In this document: positions 9,986 to 21,630 of the stretch, piece after piece
How positions within the stretch are numbered: the stretch's first letter is position 1
How the letters are laid out: every line of letters starts with the position of its first letter
Assembly (NCBI GenBank): GCA_030068075.1
Contig: CM057839.1
Span: 49,318,960-49,382,959, forward strand
DNA length: 64,000 nucleotides
Origin: Paguma larvata
Taxonomy: Eukaryota; Chordata; Mammalia; Carnivora; Viverridae
Direction of reading: 5' to 3'
Translations under genes and position numbers: made by a program
Notes under the pieces: generated by a model
What the model was told of the DNA's origin: nothing
Database searches by the model: none
Seen by the model: only the letters and a program-made list of their open reading frames with translations

Positions 9986-10204
9986 GACTAGACTCAGAAA
10001 AAGTTTTACAATGTTTGCAGCAAACAGTAAGCAAAACAGAATACTCAGCAATTGTATTTCTTATCAGCGGTCCACAATCGGCAGAAGGCCAGGGCAGCTA
10101 TCTTTAACCCGGTATCTGTCCATTGATTTACAGAAAAAGAGAACTTAGCTTCAAACTAAGGCAGAGCTGCCATTTGGACATAAAATTTAAAACCGCTCCC
10201 TTCA

Positions 10205-11386
10205 ACTCCATTTCCTCTGAAATTCATTCTAGTCCACGATAGAGCTCTAACCTTTCTTATTTACCAGCTGATTCATTTTTCCCCCTCACAGAGCCCTCAA
10301 TAATATATTTAACAATTATACTTTTCTTCTGATTCAAAATAGCTCTTATGGTAGACACCTGTGAGATTTGTTTTTCAGTCTTTATTCCCCCTTTTCACTG
10401 TTAACACCAATTTATTAAGTATCTTTTGATGGGCGAAGGTTCGTTACATGCCCAACGTGTGGGCGTAAGGACTGACTTGCCCAGTGGATCCAATGAATTA
10501 TGTTTTTTCTGAGATTTGGACTCTTGAGACCTGTAATAAACTGGAAATGATTGGAGTTCATTTATCTCAGCTGTGATCCCACAAGAGTCTACTGCTTCAT
10601 GCCACTGCCTGCATGGCCAGAGCAACCCAATTCCTTTCCTACTGAACTGCTCTTCAGCATTCAGTTTCCCTCTGGGAGGCTCATGTTCCTAAAATGCACT
10701 TCTTTCCTGCATTTGCCTGGAGCCACTTTATATTTGCGAAGCCAAAACACCTAAGGATTAATATTTGCATATTAATAGGAAAAGTCTTGAAGGATACAAA
10801 ATATATTCTTCTGAGGAAGTAAAATAATGGTGTAAGGGTTTTATTGTCTTAATGCAGAAAGGGCCAGAATGCCACTCAACTAGGTGGTATACTGGGTATG
10901 GCCATGAACCAAGGCTAATGGCTGCCAACATAGCTTTCAGGTAGCTGACCGCTGTGGCCAGTATCAGCAACAGAACTTTTATGAGAAATTCCTGGATAGT
11001 ATAAGAATCTGTAGCAAGAGAGCAGACCCTCCTTGAAAGCCTGCATTTCTGCAGCCAGCACAAGGCCTCCCTGGAAAGGGGAGGGTGCAGCTCAGCAGGA
11101 TTCACAAAGGGCTTTAGAGTACCTCAAAGATTCCCTGGGGCTCTCTTTCCTGGGAAGCTATGGAAGCCTCAGGAAAGGCTTCTCACATCCCAGCAGTTGG
11201 AGATAAATAGATATGGAAATTTATCTCCAGGTCATTTTCAGGAGTTGACTTGTTACTCTAAAAGAGTGAGCCTGTAATTTAATTTACCTTGTGATGATTT
11301 TGCTTAGACCACATTCTACTGGCACTATATTCCAACACGCATCTGCAGAATACAATTTTACTGGCAATTTAAAACTACTCATTACA
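10205..11386. other. Unassigned DNA right of the LTR
   Basis: 10205-10400 presumably continues the target of the LTR insertion. 10400-11200 is somewhat richer in GC and has open frames of 67-115 codons on both strands without recognisable domains. It may include an old LTR-type repeat (AATAAACTGGAAATGATTGG near 10535) that I cannot name. Confidence 0.45.
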
Positions 11387-11573
11387 GGGGACATGGGTAA
11401 TTCAGGCTTTGGCTCAGGTCATGATCTCAGGGTTCAGGAGTTCAAACCTGGTGTTGGGCTCTGTGCTGACAACTCAGGGCCTGGAGCCTGCTTCAGATTC
11501 TGTGTCTCCCTCAATCTCTGCCCCTCCCCTGCTCACACCCAGTTTCTCTCAAAAAATAAACATAAAAAACCAA
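11387..11573 (+). mobile_element. Carnivore SINE, shortened in the head
   Basis: Starts GGGGACATGGGTAATTCAGG and joins directly to GGCTCAGGTCATGATCTCAG, so about 30 bp of the tRNA-like head is missing. The cat-type body (GTGCTGACAACTCAGGGCCT) and an AAAAATAAACATAAAAA tail follow. Confidence 0.92.
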
Positions 11574-11759
11574 CAACTAATTACTACATTATAGTCATGC
11601 TATGGTTTGAATACAGTCACTACTAAAATTTCCTACTAAACCAATAGATTCTATAATCTTCCCGGTTTTATTAAATAAAAGATTATTAAATCTTTTATTT
11701 TTGGTTGACGTGGCCAAAAGACATGATAATTCCTTAAAAACCTCTTTTTCTCAAAAAGC

Positions 11760-12515
11760 CTACTTAGTTCTGCTTTCTAAATATCCTCACATTCTAAATT
11801 CTTTCTCACCACTCCACTGTCTGTCCCCTTGGCCAAACCAACATCATCTCTCACTTGGATTAATACAATAGTCTGTTTTTCTTGGTACTCTCCTGTACTC
11901 CCTGGATCCTTGTCTGAATGTGACTGCTAAGCTTATGCTTTTAAAGATAGTTTAAACTAGGTTTTCTCAAAATCTTCCAATGATATCAGTGTAGAAGATA
12001 AATTTTTTATGTTAGGTGGAAGGTCTGTGGTGATCTGACTTCCCATGACCTCTCCTACCTTACCTCTTTTCACGCCCTGTCCTTCTCTGTGCTCAGACCA
12101 TACTCTCCCTATCTCTCAAACCAGCATGCTCCCATTTCAGGGTCTTTGCACCTGCTCTTTCCTCGGCCTGAAATACTCTCCTCAGGTCAGTCCCCTCAAT
12201 GGCTGCAGGCCTTCATTCACAAGTCCGCCCTCTGAAGCCTTCCCTGACACCTACCAGAAAACTTAATCTTCCTCCGACACATTTCACATTCTGCCTGCTT
12301 TACTTTTTCTCCTTTGTGCATATCGGTACCTATCATACTATTATTTAATGTGTCCAATTTTTTTGTGTGCGTCTCCTTCACAAACTGAATATAAGTGTGA
12401 TGAGGACATTTTTTTACTCATCATTGACCTCACCATCCCCACACTAGAAGAGTGACCTAACACATGTCAGACACTCAAAAGATTTGTGTTGAATGAAAAA
12501 TAAATGGATGAATGT
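11760..12515 (+). mobile_element. L2 LINE 3' end
   Basis: Shows the L2 order: a CTTCCCATGACCTCTCCTAC-type segment, TTTCAGGGTCTTTGCACCTG with CTCTTTCCTCGGCCTGAAAT, CTGAAGCCTTCCCTGACACC, a T-rich stretch, and a terminal AGACACTCAAAAGATTTGTG followed by TTGAATGAAAAATAAATGGA. The 73-codon open frame at 12045-12266 is the decayed coding end of L2, not a gene. 11574-11759 is unassigned. Confidence 0.85.
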
Positions 12516-12560
12516 TCTTTTCCTAGTCAAGAAAGAAGTTTCTAGAAGACAGTAGTCTTC

Positions 12561-12777
12561 AGGGCACCTGGGTGACTTAGTCGGTTGACCATCAGGCTTC
12601 AGCTCTGGTCATGATCTCACCGCTTATGAGTTCAAGCCCCACGTTGGGCTCTGGGCTGACAGCTCAGAGGCTGGAACTTGCTTTCAGATTCTGGGTGTCC
12701 CTCTGTCTCTGCCTCTCCCCCACTAGTACTCTGTCGCTGTCTCTCAAAAATAAATAAACATTAATTTTTTTTTTTAA
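12561..12777 (+). mobile_element. Carnivore SINE, cat-type
   Basis: Head AGGGCACCTGGGTGACTTAG, body GGGCTCTGGGCTGACAGCTC and tail CAAAAATAAATAAACATTAA then a T/A run. An imperfect duplication ending GTAGTCTTC (left) and GTTGTCTTC (right) flanks it. Confidence 0.95.
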
Positions 12778-14739
12778 GATGCGTTGTCTTCTATTGAGAG
12801 CTTTTAGAGGGTAAAAATCACAGCTGGTTATTTTCCTGATTAAATAGATGGAACATAAAAAACAAAAGGTTTATAAATGCATTAATAGTGATCATAAAGA
12901 AAATCCAAAGAATAAGCCTTACACAAAAGACTCAGTGTATCTATAAGTTGAGTGTGTTAATGAAGAAACACACGACTTAGAAAGATCCACAGAAGATAAA
13001 ATTAAAATAGCCAAAGAGACGCAGTAGCTTCCATCCCTAAACAATTTTCTTCTCTACAGAAAATGTCTGAAAAGTCTGTATCGGCATCTATAAGATCATT
13101 ACAGCGTGACTAAAGTGGACACAAATGTACGTAATTATCAAAGATGTTTACATGAGGGAACGGCCCTTGAAGCTATAGAAAACAAATTAGGGCAAAAACC
13201 AAGCCCTATCATTTCACAGAGCAGGTAATAAAAATACAGAATTCATTAACAGCGGAGAGCAGAAGATCTAAGAAATAGAAACAAATTAAGTGGGATTTAG
13301 AAAATACATGGATAAAATTAGTACATAGCCAGTATTTAAAAAGAGGAGGGTTCATGATCTGTCCTGTCACTCTAGAGGTTTGTTTCCTGAAGAATTGCCA
13401 CCAACTAATGTCCCCAATCTTCTTGCTTCCCCTGTCAGAGAAGAAATTGGAGTGCACCTTTTTTCTGAAGAACTATAATAATTTCTTATATTCTTAGGCC
13501 TAAATATCTGAGCTCCATCTGGTTCAGCTGCACTTCTCTCGGGCCTGCTTCAGTTTCTTAAATAATACAAGTATTTTACTAGGGAAATAAAAATAGTAAA
13601 CGTTGATCACTGGTTGTGGGTTGTGGAAGAACAACACATTGCTTAGAACTATAGATATAGAGTCGGGATGAGTTGTGGTTTATGACTGCTCACAAAACTA
13701 AATTCATCTTCTACTCACGTGGCACAGGAAAGCAAACCAATGTACAAAATGACATACCTTGCAATCAAGGAATGTAAATAAATCAGATAATCAACATGAA
13801 AATCAATATTCAAGTAAATATGAAATATAAAGTGATAACCAAAAGTCTGAATATGAGTGGCGATGCAAATCATGTAGCTTTTTTTTTTCTTCCTATCAAA
13901 TGTGGTTAATATTTAGAACCATCTATGGAGATTTTCTAAAGTACATATTTCCACGCTATATCCCCTAGAGATTAGAATTCAGGGATTCAGGGTAGGATCT
14001 GAGAACAGTAATAAGCTATTCATAGAAAAATTTGAAAAATTAGTAGTTATGATGTAGTGCTGTGTTAAAATTTCTCTTAGTCAAGGTTGTCACTGACCAT
14101 TAAGAAAAATGAGATTAATATAAGGAGAATCATGTATAATCTGAAATTCTTGTCAGATACTTTTAAAATTATTATAACGATTTTATTTGAACAATGTAGG
14201 GATACAAGTTTAAAGAAGGAAAAAACTACCAGAGATTTATAGTTTGGAAACATAATGTATAATCTAGTTGGGAAGAATCTTTTTGTACATTGACAACTCA
14301 CTGAGCTCAAAGGGAGCGCCAACCTTCCATTAGAAGAAGGGTCACAAAATGAGCAAGTGACAAATTTCAAACCCACACATAAATGTATTAATTTCCACTT
14401 TTTTTTTGTCTGAACAACAAGATTTTAAGCCTCAGATAACTGTACATTTTGCAATCGCAAATTTTAATATCTAGTTTTCAACTGGCAAGCAACAGCAATA
14501 GCAGTAACTGCCTGTGTATGCTGAAACTCTTTCTCTTTCAACTAACCAAGTAAAAATGCTTTATCTGTCCTAAGAGCTAGGGCAGACCTGCGGTTCATTT
14601 GGACACAGAAGCTCAAATGAGCTCATCCAGATCTGATTCTTCATTTGTTAATTCATTAAAATACATTTAGACATTAAAGTAAAAACCTAGCCTAAGACAA
14701 GTATTTCAGACATACTTGAAGAGAACGCTGTTTATATCC
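12778..14739. other. Nearly 2 kb of DNA without recognised elements
   Basis: AT-rich. The open frames at 13209-13457 and 14077-14376 (minus) have no family resemblance. Short T runs at 13880 and 14400. Confidence 0.5.
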
Positions 14740-15445
14740 TGATCCCTTCCCCTTACCAGCCTCTTTCTTGTTTGATGTTCATGTTTGTATACTTAATCCA
14801 TAAAACAAAAAAAGAAACACACACACATAACTTTATGCATGCCTTGAATGTTTTATAAAGGTCTTTGAACATATATTCTTCTGCATTTGGCTTTTTGCGC
14901 AAGGTATTTGTGAGATTTATCCACATATATATGTGTAGCTCTAGTTGATTTACGTTAACATCTATATAACATTTTAATTTTGATTGACATTTATGTCACT
15001 TGCAATTTTTTTTTTTACTCCTAAAACACCAGTGAAACAAACATTTTTATACCTATACTCTTTGGTAAGTTTTCAAGAGTTTTTGTTCAGGACTTCTTGT
15101 CTTCGTTCCTACTAATTGATAGAAATGCTTTATATCGTATCTATTAAAATCTTTAGTTTAATAACAGAAATTGCTTGACAATTTCTTCTTGCAATTTATA
15201 GCTTGTCAAACTGCAGAAGATTTGTATTTACTGTCATTGAATATTGCGGTATTTTCTTTTATGGCTTGTGATTTGGAGTGGTTTTTTTTTTTTTAATTCT
15301 ATTGTAACCAAGATCGTAAAATGATTTTCCATTTGATTAATAGTTTTTAGATTTTCCTTTTTTTATTTAGTAGTTTAATCCATCTGGAATTGATTTTTGT
15401 ATATTGTAAGTAATTTAAAAATATTTCTATATGGATAAGTATTTG
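14740..15445 (-). mobile_element. Old L1 3'-region fragment
   Basis: The complement of L1 3' sequence is recognisable: CTGCATTTGGCTTTTTGCGC, GAGATTTATCCACATATATA, TGTGTAGCTCTAGTTGATTT, GTAGTTTAATCCATCTGGAA, then TTTCTATATGGATAAGTATT. No intact coding sequence. Confidence 0.75.
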
Positions 15446-15829
15446 CTTACTCTAGAAAGAATCATGCAGCAGGGAAATGAGATGAACTGATTCTCTCAGT
15501 TCTGGGTTACATACTTTACTCCTAGAGTTAAGCACAGATAGGTCTTCACTGAGAACAAATGGACTGAGAATGAGGAAAATTTGCATCCTATACCTCCATA
15601 TTAGAAGTGGTTTGATCAAACTATTAGAAGAAAATAGAGTTTTTTTGTTTTGTTGTTGTTTGTTTGTTTGGTGGTGGTAGTGGGGTTCTTCTACACTACT
15701 CTGACTCAATTCATGGAAACAAAACTTAATAAAATGTAAGAATCTTTCTGAGGAATAAAGAGTGTGCAGACTGCTGGAAGTTTCCATAAGTACTCTGTAG
15801 TGTAAATCCAAGTTTAGAAGAGACCAACA
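15446..15829. other. Unassigned, with a (GTTT)n/(GTT)n patch
   Basis: The 15640-15682 plus strand is a run of TTTG/TTG units ending GGTGGTGGTAGTGGGG. The 119-codon minus open frame at 15452-15811 runs through this simple repeat and is not credible. Confidence 0.55.
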
Positions 15830-16040
15830 GGGGGCACTTGGGTAGCCCAGTCAGTTGAGTGGGCTGTTGATTTGGGCCCAGGTCTTGTTCTCACAAGTTG
15901 GGTTCAGGAGATGTATGCCCAAGTTGGGGCTTGTGCTGACAGGGCAGAACCTGCTTAGGATTTTCTCTCTCTCTCTCTGCCCTCCTCTGTTCATATTCAC
16001 TCTCTCTCAAGTAATAAATAACAACTTGGAAAAAAAAAAG
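15830..16040 (+). mobile_element. Carnivore SINE, diverged
   Basis: Head GGGGGCACTTGGGTAGCCCA, body CTTGTGCTGACAGGGCAGAA, CT tract and AATAAATAACAACTTGG plus poly-A tail. The flanks AGACCAACAGG and GTAACCAATAGG look like an eroded duplication. Confidence 0.9.
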
Positions 16041-16169
16041 TAACCAATAGGAAGCAAATAGGAGATAATTCTTATATTAAATTTCAGTCAGAAAAAAATA
16101 CCACTACATTTCCAACCAGTTGGATGTCTATTACCTACTTATCCCTAAATGAAGTCTCAAATTGGACCA

Positions 16170-17800
16170 CCTTAGCTCCTTGCAGAGCACAAATGAGTCC
16201 TTGGTTCAGAAGGAGGGTTATTATGTCAGCAAACTTACACAATAGAAGAGAAAACACAGGAGCTGCCCCAAATTAATACAATCCTGTCATTATAAAATAT
16301 CAATAGAAACTAGCCATATAAAAAATACCAACAGAAAAGTGAATGATCAAGACTCAACAGCAAAACAACAAAAACATACGAAAACTCTGAACCCTGAAGA
16401 AGCAAACATACATAACTCGGAGAATAAAAGAAAACTAAACTAACAAACAAACCAACAAACAACTAATGTTCCTCAGGAACATAAAGATGCTACCCAAAAA
16501 TGGAAGCCATTGGGCAATCAGAAAAACCTTTTGTAAATTAAAAGAAAGGAGGCAGAGGATCAGCCAGAGGTCCACCATCCAATTAAGATATACTTCAGAC
16601 AGAATAGAGAAACTAGAAGATAAAAGATAAAATTACAAAATTTAAGAAGTAGAAAAATACTTTCCAGCAGTAAAGACACAGAACTTCACATTGAAAGGGC
16701 CTAAAGAATGTAAAGTGAACCAGTTCTAGACTCAGTCCTACACAATTTCAGAAAACAAGAGACAAAAGATTTAAACATTTCTTCTTTGACAAAAAAGAAA
16801 AAAAAGCACATACATGCGAAAAAAATTGGCATCTAATTTGAAATAAGCAACACTTCATGCTGTAAAAGTTCTGGGAGAAAATCCTAAACTTCAATGCTAT
16901 TAGTAATACAAACTATCAAGTATAAGGTCACAATAAATATTTCAATATATAAAAATGTGAGCTTACTTCTCATATCCTTTTTGAAGAAGGAAAAAGGCAT
17001 GGGATATAAGAATGTGGTAAAAAAAAAATCTCTAAATGCCTACACAGCTGGTCTAGAAAGATAGAACAGGAAGTCAGTAAGCTAGGGGCAAAAGTATCCT
17101 CAAAGGAAGGTACAAGGAATTCTGCTCAACAGTTACCCAAGGTGGAAATCTATAATTTAACAAAAACAAATAAAATGAAATGAGAATTTAACTTTACCCA
17201 ATGTTAACCAAACTAAACTGTACAGCATAGTTTTGATCAATTGATGGAATGTGAGAAAAGAAAATCCATTGGAACTTGATCTTTGTAATAGTCTCGGTAG
17301 AGTTCACACAACTTTTGATACTAGACACACAGAAAAGAAAGCAGAAAAGAATATCTCATCATGGCATACCAACTTGCTCTCTAGGGAGCAGGGTTTCCAT
17401 AATCATAAGGTAAATAATTAATGGCTTTCAACTCTATAATCTAAAAAGAACAGAAAATCTAAAATGTGTTGATTTGATGGTGTATTGATAAAGTTATGGC
17501 CGATAGATGCTGATCATTGATGAAAAGCGGAAGGAAGAATGGGAGTATTTAATATCCTCATCTATACTATAGGAGAGAAATGGCCTAGGCTTTCCGGGAC
17601 AAGAAGTTCAAGTTTATGCATACTCAGTATGCTTAGTAAACCAACAGACTGAGGACAATGATCTAAAAATTTATATTGAGAAACGAAAGAGAGAGATGGA
17701 TGGGGTAACTATTGGTAAGCTAAATCTTCATCTTCCTTAAAAGAGAATAGAAGATCAAGTGTTGACTGTTTACAGCTATGGAAGCAATAGGAGAGCTGTA
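16170..17800 (+). mobile_element. HAL1-like element (ORF1-only L1 relative)
   Basis: The forward A-rich sequence follows the order I recall for HAL1: GTTCCTCAGGAACATAAAGA with GAAGCCATTGGGCAATCAGA, GAGGTCCACCATCCAATTAA, CATTGAAAGGGCCTAAAGAA, AATTTCAGAAAACAAGAGAC, ATGCTGTAAAAGTTCTGGGA, then TAGAAAGATAGAACAGGAAG. The reading frame is destroyed by stops and indels. A (AAAC)n patch lies at 16434-16462. Confidence 0.7.
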
Positions 17801-17864
17801 AATATTTTAAAAATAACTGTTTGAGCTATGGGAGGTTGTTTAATGGACTACTGTTTGTTGCATT

Positions 17865-18051
17865 TCTTTTCTTTTCTTTTGAGAGAGTGCAGCTTGTGTG
17901 AGAGGAGGAACGGCAGAGGGAGAGAGAATTTTAAGCAGGCTCCATGCCCAGTGTGAAGCCCTACATGGGGCTCAATCTCTAGGCCTGAGATCAGGACCTG
18001 AACCAAAATCAAGAGCCAGACGCTTAACTGACTGAGCCACCCAGGCGCCCC
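17865..18051 (-). mobile_element. Older carnivore SINE, reverse
   Basis: Reverse head GGGGCGCCTGGGTGGCTCAG at the right end. The body (complement of CAGGCTCCATGCCCAGTGTG) differs from the cat-type GACAGCTCAGAGCC form and resembles the older carnivore-wide type. It ends left in (TTTTC)n, a mutated poly-A tail. Confidence 0.93.
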
Positions 18052-19116
18052 GCATAAGTTATTGTTAATTACTTGTATTTTTATGCTGTTTCTGAATTTG
18101 TTTTTTTACTCTATTTTTTTTAAATGCTCTAACACAAAATGACTGAATGAGAACACAGATAAATAGGCTACTTAGCCTAAATCCATCTATAACTACTAAC
18201 ACATGTAATGTAGCTCTGCCTCATTGATTCAAAAAGAATAACATTGTTGGGTGTGCGAAATAGATTAATGGGCTTTCCTTGGTTGGCAGAGGGTTTCAGT
18301 GAGAAAAAGAAATACCTGAGAGGTGGGTAATAGTGCTCTCTTTGTTAAAAGATACTCACTCCAACACTTAGCTCATGCTCTTAACTTTCTGAATAGTGCT
18401 TGGAATAAAGAATTAATAAAATATTTTGGCCTCTAACAGCATAAAAATAGACTCAATATCATATTCAAAAGAACTTTTGTTCACTAGGGAATTAACATCT
18501 TTTAAAGTCCAAATAGAATGTTGTTACTGAAGTAATCAAGCCCAATAAGGCATTTTGTTCTCTAAGACCAAAATCTTTCTGTAATGCTAACTTTGATTTT
18601 AGGGTATTTTATAAGCAACATTTTCATTTCTTTCAAAATTTTAAGAACATCTTAGTGTTACTTTAATACAAAATCTAAACACAAATATCCTGTTTTTGTA
18701 ATTTTCTTTGACATTCTAAAAAGAAAAATTCTAACTACATAGAGTTTTAATGAAAATCACTTTTTCAGGACTACTAGTAAAACTAAAATTTGTATGTTAA
18801 CTGTTGGTATCTTTATTATATTTCTAACATTCAGTACACTTTTATATTATTTAAATAATGTATTATCCTTTTAATAAGCTCTAAATTATTCCATATTCTG
18901 CTTCCAAAGTCACTCTGTCATTTTAAATCAACTCATTTCCTAAAAAGCAACATTTATGATCTTCTGAGTCATTTATGACATTTTTAAAACATTAATTCCA
19001 TAAAGCGTTAATGTGCAAATTGGAATTTCTAGGGTATATATCCAATGATATGATGTAACACTTTGAATTCTTGTTCACATATGGGATGTAAAGGTGTTTC
19101 TCATTTTTGTTTTTTT
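18052..19116. other. AT-rich unassigned DNA
   Basis: About 1 kb with no recognised repeat or gene. Confidence 0.55.
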
Positions 19117-19130
19117 AAAATAGTTGTCCT

Positions 19131-19354
19131 AGGGGCGCCTGGGTGGCTCAGTCTGTTGAGCGTCCGACTTCAGCTCAGGTCATGATTTCACAGTCTGTGA
19201 GATCGAGCCCCACGTCGGGCTCTGTGCTGACAGCTCAGAGCCTGGAGCTTGCTTCAGATTCTGTGTCTCCCTCTCTCTCTGCCCTTCCCCTGCTCACGCT
19301 CTGTCTCTATGTCTCTCAAAAATTAATAAACGTTAAAAAGAATAATAAAAAAAT
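19131..19354 (+). mobile_element. Young-looking cat-type SINE
   Basis: Close to what I recall as consensus: AGGGGCGCCTGGGTGGCTCA, GGGCTCTGTGCTGACAGCTC and a TTAATAAACGTTAAAAAGAA tail. Flanked by AGTTGTCCT at 19122-19130 and 19360-19368 (14 bp with one mismatch if extended). Confidence 0.97.
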
Positions 19355-19368
19355 AAAACAGTTGTCCT

Positions 19369-21444
19369 GATAGACACTTGTGATGCTCAGGTTATTTAGG
19401 CAAAGTTCTATACTCTCTGCTATATTTTATAAGTCATGTGAAACACCTACATTGATCTGACATATTGATTTTAAGAATCAACTTAATTGTTCAAGATATT
19501 TTCGGGCATGCCAAGTTTTACTTTTTAATGTGTGGTATTTAAAAATTTTAAACCAATCAATTATTGTAGTTAATTAGAACTAAAATCATTAAATGCAATG
19601 AAAATGGGCAAATGATACTTTTTTAGTTTCACATTTGTGTTAACACATAACAAGTACAGAACATTAGTTGAATCATCCTACTAACCGAACCTCCTGAAAG
19701 AAATGTGGTATCCCTGATTAAAAACTGAAAAATTAAAGCCATGCAGCTAAAAGTTTTTAAGATATCATTTGTGATACAGCTTGTTTTATCAACTGCTTAA
19801 AGAATGTATGCTAGTGGCAGGAGAGAAAGACTTATATAGGAAAATACAATTCCCATGACCTGCAATTTCCCCAAGATTAAGATCAAACAGGATCATTTAT
19901 AGGCATCGTGCTTTGGAAACTTTAAAAAATAGTATTTTTAAGAGAAACAGCTTATTTATTCACCAACTTCCATTTCCCTCCTGAGCACCCAGCTGTGTTA
20001 CATTTCTTTTCAGACCATTCCAGCTATGGGGTAAAATCTGGCTGGAGGAACATAGGATGGAGTACAATCCTCCACTTGGCCACTTTGCTCCCACAGATCC
20101 TCTGGTGTAACCATCAGCTTTCTTGTAGTTGGATCAAGAGGACCAGTTGGTAAGTACCTGGGTCCACAGAGGACTGAATAGACTCTAACTCCTCCTCCTT
20201 GCCTGGCACTGGATTGGGACATAGGCAAGAAATAATAGTTCCATTTTATAAAGCCACTGAAATTTTGGGTTTTACAGCAAGTAGCCTATCTTTAGGAGAT
20301 GCACCAAATCACCAGTAACATAGTATAATAAACACCCCCAGATTAAGAATCAAGAGACCTAGATCCTTGCCCTGGACCAACCATCCCCCACTACAGTCAG
20401 TTAGCATCAGTAATGTCACTTCACAGGAGCATTCTGTCGACAACATCACCACTGCTGAATCCTACTACTGAAAAATCCATGATCGTTACTTTGAACACCC
20501 ATTCAGTTGCTTACAAGACTACACAGATAATCAGCCAATTCCACAAATAGACAAATACCATAGGTAAAAAAGAATAGGCTCAGAGATTTTTAACAAGCTT
20601 GGAAGTAGCTGAAGCAACCTGAACTTCATGTAGGCTCCTGATTTTTCCATGCCCAGATTCCTCTTCAGAAAAAGGAAAAGACTGGGCCAGAAAAATTCTA
20701 AAGGCATCAAGTCTAAGATTTCTTTATAAGAACTAAGTAATAGTTGTCAGGAAAACATGGAAATATTGGCTGACATAGTTGCCTGTGTTAAACTATTTCA
20801 GCAATGTTATATCACCTACTGACTGTGGGGAGGAAAACAGTGGCCTGACTTGCTAATTTTCACTACATATTCACCCACTCCATCCTCTGTAACTTACAGC
20901 AATTCATAATGTGACTCATTTATTTGATGGTTATTTGAAAAGTAAATGCCAGCCATAGGGGAGATAGGACATCAAGGGGTCTAAGGAACACAAACTTACT
21001 TACATAGGATATGAAATTTATACCCAAAGAAATTTTACATATTACTTAGGAAGATAATAAGATAGCAATAGTCTTTAATATGAAGATAGTTGTAAAAGAG
21101 GGATAGTGACCTCACAAAGTCCCTTAGTGAGGAAGCCAGTTGGAATGGTCTCTGAAGAACCAGTAGGATTTGCATTATGTCAAACAAGTGGGCATGCTGG
21201 TGGGTGGTTTACCCAGTCAGAGGAAGCAGAATGAGGGTAAGCTGTCACAAGCTTAGAAAGCATGAGAATATCCATTACCGTAAGGTACGATATAGAACAT
21301 TTCACTATGTGGTCTCCCTTTCTACTCCTTGACCTTATGAATTTATTTCTGAGGTTCTCCTGGCCTGTTCTCCTTCCATGTGTACCACTTTATCACCTAT
21401 GCGTTTATGACTTCCACATCAATGTTTCATTTAGCAAACACGTA
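19369..21444. other. Mostly unassigned; possible ancient LTR end near 20.2 kb
   Basis: 20222-20300 (TTTTATAAAGCCACTGAAAT, then TTTGGGTTTTACAGCAAGTA) resembles the 3' end of an old mammalian LTR-like repeat, and the 20010-20228 open frame lies just upstream inside the same candidate. Elsewhere nothing is recognised. Confidence 0.45.
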
Positions 21445-21630
21445 CATGGCACTTAACTATGTTAGCCACTTTTCTAAGTATTAACAAATAGTAGGTACAT
21501 TTAATCCTCATACAACTTTATAAGGTAGGTGTACTTTTTTAATTTTCATATTCTAGTTGAGAAACTGAGGCCCAGAGGTGAATAGCTTGCCCAGCTAATA
21601 ATGGTTAGATCTGGTAAATAACCATCCAGC
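21445..21630 (+). mobile_element. MIR element
   Basis: Classical MIR order: GTACATTTAATCCTCATACA, ACTTTATAAGGTAGGTGTAC, GAGAAACTGAGGCCCAGAGG, AGCTTGCCCAGCTAATAATG. Confidence 0.9.

Larger units (their letters stand above)
9437..10204 (-). mobile_element. Solo LTR of an endogenous retrovirus (class I-like)
   Basis: A 768-bp element on the minus strand begins TGAAGGGAGCGG and ends CGGGCACAACA (TG...CA). It is flanked by ACTC on both sides (9433-9436 and 10205-10208); a 4-bp duplication is typical of gammaretrovirus-like (ERV1) integrations. Reading on the minus strand, two CCAAT boxes, a TATAAAA box and an AATAAA signal follow in proper order, and the U3 carries tandem repeats. No internal gag, pol or env sequence or primer-binding site is present next to it, so it is a solo LTR, probably left by recombination between two LTRs. 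I cannot name the family. Confidence 0.88.

Noticed and set aside
9437..10204. Possible full provirus at the LTR
   Set aside because: Only one LTR is present and both flanks carry the same ACTC duplication, with no internal viral genes nearby.
15452..15811. 119-codon minus-strand open frame
   Set aside because: It runs through a GTTT/GTT simple repeat that encodes an Asn/Gln/Lys run, and otherwise looks random.
19131..19210. tRNA-like sequence with A- and B-box-like segments
   Set aside because: It is the head of a SINE, as are the similar sequences in the other SINE copies; none folds as an intact tRNA gene with a mature 3' end.
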